From an uncultured Gammaproteobacteria bacterium (GTDB lineage Bacteria; Pseudomonadota; Gammaproteobacteria; JAADHQ01): 64,000 nucleotides of DNA. A program made the translations under genes and the position numbers. Positions within the stretch are counted from its first letter, which is position 1. Each line of letters opens with the position of its first letter. The stretch spans positions 134,513 to 198,512 of the forward strand of contig CAMYJO010000002.1 of NCBI GenBank assembly GCA_947258755.1, written 5' to 3'. The notes below the pieces were generated by a model. That model worked only from the letters and a program-made list of their open reading frames with translations. It was not told the DNA's origin and made no database searches. Positions 19,262 through 28,199 of this stretch are shown here, in pieces.

Positions 19262-20221
19262 ATGCACAAAATACAGTTAAATGCCCAAATTCCGCAAGAG
19301 ATGGCGGATTTACGTCTGGACCAGGCCCTCGCACGCCTGTTTCCTGATTATTCCCGTGCGCGCCTGAGTCAGTGGATCAAGGCCGGTGAGATCTTGCTGG
19401 ACGGTCAGTCCAGGCGGCCGCGCGATCGTGTCCTCGGTGGCGAGTCGGTGGTCGTGGATGCCACCATTGAAGATGTCAATCTGAGTAGTGTTGCCCAGGA
19501 TATTGATTTGGACATCGTCTACGAAGATGATGCATTGCTGGTACTGAACAAGCCGAGCAATCTGGTCGTACATCCAGGTGCCGGCAACCGCGATGGCACC
19601 GTGTTGAATGCGTTACTGAATCACTGCCCGGATCTGGCTACCTTGCCACGCGCCGGTATTGTCCACCGCCTCGACAAGAACACCACCGGTCTAATGGTGG
19701 TGGCCAAGACCCTGGAGGCGCATCATCACCTTGTCGATGCGATGCAGGCCCGTGAGATCAGGAGAGAGTATGAAGCCGTCGTGCATGGCGTCATGACCGC
19801 AGGTGGGAGCATCGACGAGCCGATCGGCCGACATCCGGTTGAGCGCAAACGTATGGCCGTAGTCGCCAGTGGCAAACCTGCAGTCACGCATTACCGGGTG
19901 CTCAAACGCTTTCGTATGCACACCTGGGTCCGCGTCCGCCTGGAGACCGGGCGCACGCATCAGATCAGGGTGCATATGGCCCATCGGCGTTATCCGATTG
20001 TCGGTGACCCAGTTTACGGCGGGCGTATGCGTATGCCGCCGAATGCATCGGCTGAGTTACGAGAATGCCTGCAGCATTTTTCCCGACAAGCTCTGCATGC
20101 GATTCAGTTGGCAGTGCCTCATCCCAACACAGGCGAGATCATGGAGTGGACCAGTGTGCTACCCGAGGATATGCAGCAACTGATTAATGTCCTTGATCAG
20201 GATCTGCAGGAAGCAGAATAG
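19262..20221 (+). CDS. rluD: 23S rRNA pseudouridine(1911/1915/1917) synthase
   Basis: A 319-residue RluA-family enzyme: S4 RNA-binding domain (about 17-65, RLDQALARLFPDYSRARLSQ) and catalytic domain with HRLDKNTTGLMVVAK, where D138 is the nucleophile. RluD modifies helix 69 of 23S rRNA and supports ribosome assembly. Its stop shares one base with the GTG start of pgeF. The divergent bamD and following pgeF confirm it as RluD rather than RluA or RluC. Confidence 0.93.
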   Translation: MHKIQLNAQIPQEMADLRLDQALARLFPDYSRARLSQWIKAGEILLDGQSRRPRDRVLGGESVVVDATIEDVNLSSVAQDIDLDIVYEDDALLVLNKPSNLVVHPGAGNRDGTVLNALLNHCPDLATLPRAGIVHRLDKNTTGLMVVAKTLEAHHHLVDAMQAREIRREYEAVVHGVMTAGGSIDEPIGRHPVERKRMAVVASGKPAVTHYRVLKRFRMHTWVRVRLETGRTHQIRVHMAHRRYPIVGDPVYGGRMRMPPNASAELRECLQHFSRQALHAIQLAVPHPNTGEIMEWTSVLPEDMQQLINVLDQDLQEAE

Positions 20222-20961
20222 TGGATCACTGTATTCATGCCGACTGGCCGGCACCGGACCATATCAATGCCTGTACCAGCCTGCGTCATCCTGGCAACAG
20301 TCAGCCGCCCTATGCAAGCTGGAACCTGGCCACGCATGTACAGGACTCAAATGTGCATGTTGCCGAGAACCGTGCGCTGTTGAGGCAAAGGCTGGCATTG
20401 CCGGCAGAACCACTATGGCTGCAACAGGTGCACGGCACCTACATAGCAACGCTGGATCAGCAGACATCGGTCCAGGATGCAAAGGCCGATGGCAGTTATA
20501 CCCGCGCGCATGGGCAGGTCTGTGCTGTGCTGACGGCAGATTGTTTACCCGCCTTGATCTGTGATCGCGCCGGTACCGAGGTGGCCGCGGTGCACGCCGG
20601 CTGGCGTGGCCTTGCTGCCGGTGTGCTTGAGTCGGCCCTGCAATGTTTTCAGGCGCCGGCGCAGGAGCTTATGGTTTGGCTGGGACCGGCGATTGGTGCG
20701 CAGGCCTTCGAAGTCGGCGCCGAGGTGTTGCAGGCGTTCACACAACATGACCCGTCGGCAAGTCAGGCGTTTGTTGCCAGTGCAGACAATAAGTTCCTGG
20801 CAGACATCTATCAACTGGCACGACAACGACTGCAACGCGCAGGAGTCGAGGCCGTTTATGGCGGTGACTATTGCACCTACTCCGAGCCGTCGCGTTTTTA
20901 TTCCTATCGGCGTGAACATAATACCGGGCGCATGGCCTCGTTAATCTGGATCGATGCATGA
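20221..20961 (+). CDS. pgeF: Purine nucleoside phosphorylase / laccase-domain protein YfiH (PgeF)
   Basis: A 246-residue DUF152 protein starting with GTG overlapping the rluD stop. Metal-site residues are visible in LTADCLPALICD, AVHAGWRGLAAG and GDYCTYSEPSRFYSYRRE. The family was described as a polyphenol oxidase, then shown to act as a purine nucleoside phosphorylase/adenosine deaminase; E. coli PgeF also edits peptidoglycan precursors carrying L-Ser. Translational coupling with rluD is conserved in gammaproteobacteria. Confidence 0.9.
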   Translation: MDHCIHADWPAPDHINACTSLRHPGNSQPPYASWNLATHVQDSNVHVAENRALLRQRLALPAEPLWLQQVHGTYIATLDQQTSVQDAKADGSYTRAHGQVCAVLTADCLPALICDRAGTEVAAVHAGWRGLAAGVLESALQCFQAPAQELMVWLGPAIGAQAFEVGAEVLQAFTQHDPSASQAFVASADNKFLADIYQLARQRLQRAGVEAVYGGDYCTYSEPSRFYSYRREHNTGRMASLIWIDA

Positions 20962-21021
20962 GTCATTATCTAAAGCCGTATGTTATAGTCATGCCTGATA
21001 AATAAAGAGCTGAAACTGCTG

Positions 21022-21807
21022 ATGGACCTGATTTACTGGATTATTATATTTAGCCTGCTGGGCGGCGTCCTAAGTGTGATTGCGGCTTCGACGTTTTTGT
21101 TATTACCCGAACGCTTTCGTATTCGTTTACTACCCCATTTCGTCAGTTTTGCTATCGGTGCCCTGTTGGGTGCTGCCTTTCTCGCCTTGTTACCGCACTC
21201 CATGGCCAAACCGGGAACAGACTTTCATTTCATTGGCTTGACCGTGTTGTTGGGAATATTGAGTTTTTTTCTATTGGAGAAAATGGTTTTGTGGCGGCAT
21301 TGCCATTCCGATCATTGTGAAGCGCATGCACCTAAGGAAGCCTTTGATAAGGGTAAAGAACAATCCACCGTAACGCTGATCCTGTTTGGTGATGGCCTGC
21401 ATAACTTTGTTGATGGCATATTGATTGCTGCTGCATTCATGACCGATATTCATCTCGGTGTCGTCACCAGTATTGCCGTGGCTACGCACGAGATCCCGCA
21501 GGAGGTAGGGGATTTTGCCATCTTGCTGCACAGTGGCATGAGCCGGGTTAAATCCTTTGTCATGAATGTGCTCTCCAGTCTGACGACGGTGTTAGGCGCC
21601 TTGCTGGCTTATGTTAGCCTTGCTGGCTTTCTGGATATTATTCCCTATGTGCTGGCGGTGGCGGCCTCCAGCTTCATTTATATTGCTATGGCAGACCTGT
21701 TGCCGGGCTTACATAAAAAAACACAGTTGAATGAAACCGTCAAACAGATCATCCTGATCGTCATGGGTGTTGCGACTATTTATTTGGCCCATTCCAGTCT
21801 GCATTAA
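21022..21807 (+). CDS. ZIP family metal transporter
   Basis: A 261-residue inner-membrane protein with about eight helices. The signature helices IV and V carry the metal-binding residues: HNFVDGILIAAAF and HEIPQEVGDFAILLHSG. A histidine-rich cytoplasmic loop (WRHCHSDHCEAHAP) lies between helices III and IV. ZIP proteins bring Zn2+ and sometimes Fe2+ or Mn2+ into the cytoplasm. It lies 60 bases after pgeF and 29 before the gcvR-like gene and may share their transcript. Metal preference cannot be told. Confidence 0.9.
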   Translation: MDLIYWIIIFSLLGGVLSVIAASTFLLLPERFRIRLLPHFVSFAIGALLGAAFLALLPHSMAKPGTDFHFIGLTVLLGILSFFLLEKMVLWRHCHSDHCEAHAPKEAFDKGKEQSTVTLILFGDGLHNFVDGILIAAAFMTDIHLGVVTSIAVATHEIPQEVGDFAILLHSGMSRVKSFVMNVLSSLTTVLGALLAYVSLAGFLDIIPYVLAVAASSFIYIAMADLLPGLHKKTQLNETVKQIILIVMGVATIYLAHSSLH

Positions 21808-21836
21808 GCGGCTTTATTAATGACGGGAGAACAACA

Positions 21837-22358
21837 ATGAATCACTGGTATATGTTAACCGTTGTCGGCGAAGACAGACGCGCCATTGTCGCGCATTTGA
21901 CTCATGCCTTGTATGAGGGGGGTTGTAACCTTGGCGAGGCCTCGATGATGCGCCTGGGTGGAAACTTTTCCATCATGATGATGGTGCAGACGACCTTGAG
22001 CAAGCACCAGCTCGACCAGCTAATTGAACCGGTGGTGGACTCATTGGGACTGCATGCGCATATCGATAGCATTAAGGGTCAATTGCATCAGCACCAGATC
22101 CCGGATGTGCGCGTGCATGTCAATGGCGCCGACCGTGCCGGTATTGTTTCCCAGGTTGTGGGTGCGTTGGCCGAGGCCGGTTTGGATATTACCGATCTGG
22201 AATCCGATGTCGCCGGCACTGAACAGCAGCCAATCTACCTTATGATCATAGAGGGTCATGCAAGTGAAGGTATTGAGCCACTGCGTTCAGCATTGGAGAT
22301 TGTCGCTCAGAATGGTATCGATGCACGCATCGATGAGATCGAAACCATGGTCGGCTAA
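21837..22358 (+). CDS. Tandem ACT-domain protein, GcvR-like
   Basis: A 173-residue protein made of two ACT domains: 1-80 (YMLTVVGEDRRAIVAHLTHA) and 92-170 (VRVHVNGADRAGIVSQVVGA). This is the architecture of GcvR, which binds GcvA to repress the glycine cleavage operon, and of related regulators. No gcv genes are in the window, so the target is unproven. It lies two bases before def, suggesting a shared transcript. The domain call is firm; the regulator role is by family. Confidence 0.75.
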   Translation: MNHWYMLTVVGEDRRAIVAHLTHALYEGGCNLGEASMMRLGGNFSIMMMVQTTLSKHQLDQLIEPVVDSLGLHAHIDSIKGQLHQHQIPDVRVHVNGADRAGIVSQVVGALAEAGLDITDLESDVAGTEQQPIYLMIIEGHASEGIEPLRSALEIVAQNGIDARIDEIETMVG

Positions 22359-22360
22359 GG

Positions 22361-22855
22361 ATGGAAATACTCAAGTACCCCGACCCGCGTCTGAAACAGG
22401 TATCGGAACCCGTCGACTGTTTTGATGATGCCTTGCGGCAGTTTGTTCGCGAACTCGAACAAACCATGCGTGCCGGGCCGGGTGGGGTCGGTATTGCCGC
22501 ACCTCAGGTGGCTTGTTTTAAGCAGATTGTGATTGTCGACGTGTCATCCAAGCCTAAAATTCCGAGTCATGGTTGCATGATATTGATCAATCCGGAATTG
22601 ACTCGTTGGGAAGGCCTGGCGTTGGGGCGGGAAGGATGCATGTCGGTGCCTGACTATACCGGTAACGTTATTCGCGCGGAAAGTATCACCGTTCAGGCCC
22701 TGAATGAACACGGAGAACAGCAGGCATTTGATTGTGAGGGCTATGAGGCCCGGGCCGTGCAGCATGAAATCGATCACCTGCAGGGCATGTTGTTTCTGGA
22801 CAGACTGGTCAGTCGGCGTAACGATCTGTTCAAACGCAAGGTCTATAAAAAATAA
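22361..22855 (+). CDS. def: Peptide deformylase
   Basis: A 164-residue metalloenzyme that removes the formyl group from nascent proteins. All three motifs are present: GGVGIAAPQV (41-50), EGCMSVP with metal ligand C93, and QHEIDH with ligands H135 and H139 and catalytic E136. It is not next to fmt, unlike the common def-fmt pair, so this may be one of two deformylases in the genome. Confidence 0.92.
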   Translation: MEILKYPDPRLKQVSEPVDCFDDALRQFVRELEQTMRAGPGGVGIAAPQVACFKQIVIVDVSSKPKIPSHGCMILINPELTRWEGLALGREGCMSVPDYTGNVIRAESITVQALNEHGEQQAFDCEGYEARAVQHEIDHLQGMLFLDRLVSRRNDLFKRKVYKK

Positions 22856-22980
22856 CAACCTACTAAATTACTAATGTTCTTACAGGGCCGATCTGGGTAG
22901 AAGCAGTCATTGAGGCATGAATTAACAAATCTTGGTTTATTTCATTAACAATTGTCCTGTATATGTTAACAACTGCAAAA

Positions 22981-23009
22981 TTGATGTTTTTCCACTACCC
23001 AACTATATT
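22981..23009 (+). promoter_or_regulatory. Candidate sigma-70 promoter of the OmpA-like gene
   Basis: TTGATG at 22981-22986 and TATATT at 23004-23009 are separated by 17 bases. The predicted leader is about 85 bases and ends in TTTTAGGAGAGAG, a strong ribosome site. Confidence 0.45.
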
Positions 23010-23100
23010 ATTATTATGTAATATCCGCACTCAGGAATGCACACAGGCTCGGGCTTCGCGTTGCATACAAGAATCATTATTACCTTTTAGGAGAGAGTAC

Positions 23101-24000
23101 ATGAAATATCTATCATTCGTTGCGTACGTATTGATGATGTCTCTGGGGCTGGCTACGGCTAGTCAGGCAGGTGGAAAAGATATCATTGGTTATGCGGTCG
23201 ATAGCTCGGGTAAGCTTGTTCACGATAATTACGGTTACTGTGTCAGGACTGGTTCCTGGTCGAAAAAACATGAAATTGCATCTTGTGAAGGCGGTATCGA
23301 TGATAAAGACGGCGACGGTGTTGCTGATGACAAGGACAAATGTCCTGATACGCCTGCCAGCGTCAAGGTAGACGAAAGCGGTTGCCCGCTGGATTCAGAT
23401 GGCGACGGTGTTGCTGATTATCTGGATAAATGTGCAGGTACACCTGCCGGTGCCACTGTTAATTCAAACGGCTGTCCTGGTGACAGTGATAACGATGGCG
23501 TAGCCGACTATCTGGATAAATGTCCAGGTACTCCAGTAGGCGCGACAGTCGATGCCAGCGGTTGTACTAAAGACAGCGATGGTGACGGCATTGCCGATTA
23601 TCTGGATAAATGCCCGGGTACAGCCAAGGGTGTCAAGGTTGACAACAAGGGTTGTAAACTGGATACACGCATCCAGCTGCGCGGTGTTAACTTCGGCAAC
23701 AACAGTGCAAAACTGACAGGTGCTTCATCTGCAGTACTGAATGAGATGGCGACTACATTGAAGCGCTATCCTAACCAGAAAGTAGAAGTGGCTGGGCATA
23801 CTGATAGCTCTGGTGCACGCAGCTACAATGTTCGTCTGTCACAGAAACGTGCTGAAGCAGTACGCAAGTACCTGATCGACAACGGTGTTGCAGCAGGCAA
23901 CCTGACTGCACGTGGCTACGGCCCGGACAGCCCGGTCGCAAGCAACAAGACCCGCGATGGTCGTGCTAAAAACCGCAGGGTTGAACTGCGACTGAAGTAA
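23101..24000 (+). CDS. OmpA family outer membrane protein with thrombospondin type 3 repeats
   Basis: The ATG at 23101 follows AGGAGAG and begins a signal peptide (MKYLSFVAYVLMMSLGLATA, cleaved near SQAG); an upstream open frame from 22963 is not used. The 299-residue protein has four calcium-binding TSP3 repeats (about 60-190), each built on DxDGDGVADYLDKCPGTP, and a C-terminal OmpA domain (about 195-299) with GHTDSSGARSYNVRLSQKRA and NRRVELRLK for peptidoglycan. There is no beta-barrel, so it is probably periplasmic and held to the wall. A promoter and a strong terminator frame it as a single-gene unit. Confidence 0.85.
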   Translation: MKYLSFVAYVLMMSLGLATASQAGGKDIIGYAVDSSGKLVHDNYGYCVRTGSWSKKHEIASCEGGIDDKDGDGVADDKDKCPDTPASVKVDESGCPLDSDGDGVADYLDKCAGTPAGATVNSNGCPGDSDNDGVADYLDKCPGTPVGATVDASGCTKDSDGDGIADYLDKCPGTAKGVKVDNKGCKLDTRIQLRGVNFGNNSAKLTGASSAVLNEMATTLKRYPNQKVEVAGHTDSSGARSYNVRLSQKRAEAVRKYLIDNGVAAGNLTARGYGPDSPVASNKTRDGRAKNRRVELRLK

Positions 24001-24020
24001 TAGCAGTCGTTAAGCGAATA

Positions 24021-24048
24021 AAAGGGAGGCTTCGGCCTCCCTTTTTTT
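24021..24048 (+). terminator. Terminator after the OmpA-like gene
   Basis: A ten-base-pair stem (AAAGGGAGGC/GCCTCCCTTT) with a TTCG tetraloop at 24031-24034, followed by T residues. Confidence 0.9.
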
Positions 24049-24092
24049 ATGCCAGAATTGAAGTAGTTCATCCATGATATGGGTTTTAGCAC

Positions 24093-24120
24093 TTGACTCG
24101 TTGCGCCTTCAGGCTAGGAT
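24093..24120 (+). promoter_or_regulatory. Candidate sigma-70 promoter of the SOR-like gene
   Basis: TTGACT (24093-24098) and TAGGAT (24115-24120) are separated by 16 bases, about 50 bases before the ATG at 24172, which is preceded by AAAGGAAA. Confidence 0.4.
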
Positions 24121-24171
24121 GTTCCTTGTTAATGGAAGTATGGATTCACCAAAACACTAAAAGGAAATATT

Positions 24172-24588
24172 ATGGACAGAAGAGCATTGTTAAAATTGAG
24201 TCTGCTGGGTATCGGCGGCGCTGTTACCCCGGCCATCGTCTCGGCGAAGAGTAAGCTCGCTACACCGATAACAGGCAACCTGTATTATACCAAGGAGAAC
24301 CCGGGTCGCTGGTCTAAAAAGGTAGGCGGGCATTTCCCAACCGTCAAGCAACTAGCGGATGGCAAAATCAAGGTCATCACAAGCCATGCCATGAACGGCT
24401 ATCAACACTATATCGTCAAACACATCATTCTGGATAAGGACTATCAATTCATCACTGAGCATATGTTTGATCCAAGCACGGAAAAGGTGCCCATATCGAC
24501 CTTCGATCTTGGCTCTTACCGGGGGCAGATTCATGTACTCAGTGTCTGTAACAAACACGATACCTGGATGAATTCAGTAAGTGTATGA
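24172..24588 (+). CDS. Tat-exported superoxide reductase-like (desulfoferrodoxin iron-site) protein
   Basis: A 138-residue protein. The N-terminus is a twin-arginine signal (MDRRALLKLSLLGIGGA), so it should be folded and exported to the periplasm. The mature part follows the Fe(His)4Cys centre of superoxide reductases: H54 in GHFP, H72 and H79 in HAMNGYQHYI, and C126-x2-H129 in SVCNKHDTW. The spacing between H72 and H79 is one residue longer than the usual HPM...HYI. Superoxide reductases reduce superoxide to peroxide without making oxygen. It stands alone between its own promoter and terminator. Confidence 0.65.
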   Translation: MDRRALLKLSLLGIGGAVTPAIVSAKSKLATPITGNLYYTKENPGRWSKKVGGHFPTVKQLADGKIKVITSHAMNGYQHYIVKHIILDKDYQFITEHMFDPSTEKVPISTFDLGSYRGQIHVLSVCNKHDTWMNSVSV

Positions 24589-24614
24589 TTCTTAATATTA
24601 TTAAATAAAAGTTG

Positions 24615-24644
24615 GCCCGATATGCATACATATCGGGCTTTTTT
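24615..24644 (+). terminator. Terminator after the SOR-like gene
   Basis: A perfect ten-base-pair stem GCCCGATATG/CATATCGGGC (24615-24624 and 24629-24638) followed by TTTTTT. Confidence 0.9.
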
Positions 24645-24724
24645 GTTTTCACACTTGAATTTTTACCCTACAGTCATCATTTATAAGCCATTAGACAAGC
24701 ATTATTAACAATGGGGTGGTTCGA

Positions 24725-27322
24725 ATGAGAATGGACAAATTAACCAGCAAGTTTCAAATGGCACTGGCCGATGCCCAGAGCCTGGCGGTTGGCCGCGATC
24801 ACCAATTCATAGAGCCGGTTCATGTAATGATTGCGCTGCTGGATCAGGATGGTGGCAGTATCCGTCATCTGCTGACACAGTCGGGAACAGAGGTTAACAA
24901 ACTGCGTTCGCAACTGGGTGAGGCTATGGACCGTCTGCCTTCGGTGGAGGGTGCTGACGGTGATGTTCATCTGTCGAATGAACTCGGCAAATTATTAAAC
25001 ATGACCGACAAGCTGGCACAAAGACGTAACGATAATTACATCTCCAGTGAGCTGTTTGTACTCGCTGCACTGGATGATAATGGCGCACTTGGAAAACTAT
25101 TGCGCGATGCCGGCGCCAGCAAGGGAAGCCTGGAGAGTGCGATAGAAGATATGCGTGGCGGTCAACGTGTCGATGATCCGAATGCAGAGGATCAGCGCCA
25201 GGCCCTGGAAAAATATACCGTTGATCTAACCGAACGCGCTGAGCAAGGCAAACTCGATCCGGTTATTGGCCGCGATGATGAAATTCGCCGCACCATACAG
25301 GTATTGCAGCGACGCACAAAGAACAACCCGGTACTAATTGGTGAGCCTGGTGTGGGTAAAACCGCCATTATTGAAGGTCTGGCACAACGTATCGTCAATG
25401 CCGAGGTACCTGAGGGCTTGCGTGGTAAACGTATTCTTTCGCTGGATCTGGGCGCCTTGCTTGCAGGTGCTAAATACCGCGGTGAATTTGAGGAGCGCCT
25501 AAAGGCGGTCATGAATGACCTGGCCAAGCAGGAAGGGCAAATTATTCTGTTCATCGATGAAATCCATACCATGGTCGGCGCCGGTAAAGCCGAAGGTGCA
25601 ATGGATGCCGGTAATATGCTAAAGCCGGCACTGGCACGCGGCGAATTGCATTGCGTCGGTGCGACCACGCTGGATGAGTATCGTCAGCACGTTGAAAAAG
25701 ACGCGGCACTCGAACGTCGTTTCCAGAAAGTACTGGTTGATGAACCTTCGGTTGAAGATACGATAGCGATCCTGCGTGGCTTGAAGGAAAAATACGAATT
25801 GCATCATGGTGTCGATATGACTGATCCGGCGATAGTAGCCGCAGCAACCTTGTCACACCGTTACATCACCGACCGCAAATTACCGGATAAGGCCATTGAC
25901 CTGATAGATGAGGCGGGTAGTCGGATTCGTATGGAAATAGATTCCAAGCCGGAGGAGATGGATAAACTTGAGCGCCGTCTGATTCAGCTCAAGATCGAGC
26001 GTGAGGCGGTCAAGAAAGAGAGTGATGACGCATCAATGAAACGCCTGCAGAACCTCGAGACCGAGATTGGCAGCCTGGAGCGCGAGTATTCCGATATGGA
26101 AGAGATATGGAAATCTGAAAAGGCCGCCCTGCAAGGTGCCACGCATATCAAGGAGGAACTCGAACGCGCACGCCAGGAAATGGAAACGGCCCGGCGCGCC
26201 GGTGATCTGGCGCGTATGTCAGAGCTGCAGTATGGGCAGATTCCTGACCTGGAAAAATCATTGGAGATGGCCAGCCAGGCCGAAGAGCAGACCATGCAGT
26301 TGCTGCGTAATCGCGTCACCGATGAGGAAATCGCCGAAGTCGTGTCACGTTGGACCGGCATTCCGGTCGCCAAGATGCTCGAAGGCGAACGTGAAAAACT
26401 ATTGCATATGGAAGATGACTTGCGCAAACGCGTGATTGGTCAGGACGAGGCCATGGTTGCCGTCAGTGATGCCATTCGTCGCTCGCGTGCCGGACTTTCC
26501 GATCCAAACCGTCCGAACGGGTCTTTCCTGTTCCTCGGTCCAACCGGTGTTGGTAAGACCGAATTAACCAAGGCCCTGGCTGCCTTTTTGTTTGATACTG
26601 AAGATGCCATCGTGCGCCTGGATATGTCCGAGTTTATGGAAAAGCATGCCGTTGCTCGACTCATCGGTGCGCCACCGGGTTATGTCGGCTATGAAGAGGG
26701 TGGCTATCTGACCGAGGCCATACGCCGCCGACCCTATTCCGTTATCCTGCTCGATGAAGTAGAGAAAGCACACCCGGATGTCTTCAATGTGTTGTTGCAG
26801 GTGCTCGATGATGGCCGTCTGACCGATGGTCAGGGACGCACCGTGGACTTCAGGAATACTGTGATCGTAATGACCTCGAACCTGGGTTCACAGCAAATCC
26901 AGGAGATGTCCGGCGAAGACAACTACGAGGCCATGAAGCTGGCGGTCATGGATAGTGTCGGTGCACATTTCCGCCCTGAATTCATCAACCGTATTGATGA
27001 AGTTGTGGTGTTCCATCCGCTTGGACGCGAACAGATCCGCAAGATTACTGATATCCAGATCGATTATCTCAGGCAGCGTCTACAAGACCGTGAAATGCAG
27101 CTTGAAATAACAGAAGTGGCCCTGGATCGCCTGGGTGAAGCCGGTTTTGATCCGGTCTACGGTGCGCGCCCACTCAAGCGTGCAATTCAGCAACAACTGG
27201 AAAACCAGCTGGCGCAGGAAATACTGGCAGGGCATTACAAGCCAGGCGATGTCATCAAGGTCGATGTTCAGGCGGATAAGTTGGTGTTCAGCAAGTCTGC
27301 TAAGACTGCCTCGGCAGCTTGA
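24725..27322 (+). CDS. clpB: ATP-dependent disaggregase ClpB
   Basis: An 865-residue Hsp100 chaperone. I use the ATG at 24725 ([20 protein letters not shown]), which matches E. coli ClpB; a GTG at 24716 would add three residues. Domains: N-terminal substrate domain (1-145), NBD1 with GEPGVGKT near 206, the coiled-coil M domain (about 410-530) that binds DnaK and separates ClpB from ClpA, and NBD2 with GPTGVGKT near 606. It rescues aggregated proteins together with DnaK. A CTTGAA at 24654-24659 could be a heat-shock -35, but the -10 is poor, so sigma-32 control is only suggested. Confidence 0.95.
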   Translation: MRMDKLTSKFQMALADAQSLAVGRDHQFIEPVHVMIALLDQDGGSIRHLLTQSGTEVNKLRSQLGEAMDRLPSVEGADGDVHLSNELGKLLNMTDKLAQRRNDNYISSELFVLAALDDNGALGKLLRDAGASKGSLESAIEDMRGGQRVDDPNAEDQRQALEKYTVDLTERAEQGKLDPVIGRDDEIRRTIQVLQRRTKNNPVLIGEPGVGKTAIIEGLAQRIVNAEVPEGLRGKRILSLDLGALLAGAKYRGEFEERLKAVMNDLAKQEGQIILFIDEIHTMVGAGKAEGAMDAGNMLKPALARGELHCVGATTLDEYRQHVEKDAALERRFQKVLVDEPSVEDTIAILRGLKEKYELHHGVDMTDPAIVAAATLSHRYITDRKLPDKAIDLIDEAGSRIRMEIDSKPEEMDKLERRLIQLKIEREAVKKESDDASMKRLQNLETEIGSLEREYSDMEEIWKSEKAALQGATHIKEELERARQEMETARRAGDLARMSELQYGQIPDLEKSLEMASQAEEQTMQLLRNRVTDEEIAEVVSRWTGIPVAKMLEGEREKLLHMEDDLRKRVIGQDEAMVAVSDAIRRSRAGLSDPNRPNGSFLFLGPTGVGKTELTKALAAFLFDTEDAIVRLDMSEFMEKHAVARLIGAPPGYVGYEEGGYLTEAIRRRPYSVILLDEVEKAHPDVFNVLLQVLDDGRLTDGQGRTVDFRNTVIVMTSNLGSQQIQEMSGEDNYEAMKLAVMDSVGAHFRPEFINRIDEVVVFHPLGREQIRKITDIQIDYLRQRLQDREMQLEITEVALDRLGEAGFDPVYGARPLKRAIQQQLENQLAQEILAGHYKPGDVIKVDVQADKLVFSKSAKTASAA

Positions 27323-27386
27323 TAGTGACTCGACTAATAGCCCATGGATGGGCCAGGCCTGAGCGCAGTCATTGATCGTCTGCGCG

Positions 27387-28199
27387 TTATTCAGATTGTA
27401 GTTTACGTACCCGTTCCCTGATTTCCTCAAACGTATGGCCGCTTTCCTGGCGTGCAGCCGGGGTCAGGAATGACTCCAGTTTCTTTGCCAGGCGTACGGA
27501 ATTCTGTTCATACTGGATGGCCATGACACCATCGGTAACCAGTTTCTGCATCATCAATTCACGCCCGGTCTTGGCGTTAATATTTTCGGCAATCGGGTTG
27601 AGGATAAAATTACTGAGCACGATGCCGTACAGGATCGAGGTCAGGGCGACCGCCATATTCTGCATGATAAAGTCCTGATCGCCATAGCCGGATAACATGG
27701 CTATCAGACCGACAACACTGCCGGCAACACCAAATGCAGGGGCCAGACGCGCCGCATGTCGGAACAGGCGTTCATGATGAATGCGGCGTTCATGAAAATA
27801 GTGCATCTCGGTGTACAGGATATCGCGCAGTTCAGCGGCGCTGTAACCATCAACCAGCATCTCCAGTGCGCGTTTTAAAAAACTGACGGTGGTTTCTTCT
27901 TCGGCGTCTTCCAGGGCCAGCATGCCTTTGCGACGTGAACGAACGGACAGGTCCATCAAGGTATTGACGATGTCCTCGGTGGTCGGTGGTTGTACGGTGT
28001 AGGCATTCTGCGCAACCCGCAGCGATGCAATGATGTCAGAGGAGGAATAGCTCAGAAACATTGCGCCTAGTGTCCCCGAAAATACAACCAGTAGACCCAG
28101 TGGGTTAAAAAATAAGCTGGCGTTATCGTAAACATAAAAGCTTGTCAGAAACAGGCTGATGAACAGCGCAACAGCCAGCCAGTTATAGCGGGTCATCAT
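27387..28199 (-). CDS. MotA-like stator ion-channel protein
   Basis: A 270-residue protein of the MotA/TolQ/ExbB family with four membrane helices. The third and fourth helix region has LAPAFGVAGSVVGLIAMLSG and AVALTSILYGIVLSNFILNP, with the conserved prolines of MotA/PomA. The cytoplasmic loop carries RALEMLVDGYSAAELRDIL, with charged residues as in the torque loop. It overlaps the MotB-like gene by four bases and is convergent with clpB. No flagellar gene is in the window, so it may be a second stator or a non-flagellar rotary unit. Confidence 0.85.
   Translation of the reverse strand: MMTRYNWLAVALFISLFLTSFYVYDNASLFFNPLGLLVVFSGTLGAMFLSYSSSDIIASLRVAQNAYTVQPPTTEDIVNTLMDLSVRSRRKGMLALEDAEEETTVSFLKRALEMLVDGYSAAELRDILYTEMHYFHERRIHHERLFRHAARLAPAFGVAGSVVGLIAMLSGYGDQDFIMQNMAVALTSILYGIVLSNFILNPIAENINAKTGRELMMQKLVTDGVMAIQYEQNSVRLAKKLESFLTPAARQESGHTFEEIRERVRKLQSE

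Noticed and set aside
22963-23100. N-terminal extension of the OmpA-like protein
   Set aside because: It overlaps the likely promoter; the ATG at 23101 has the ribosome site and signal peptide.
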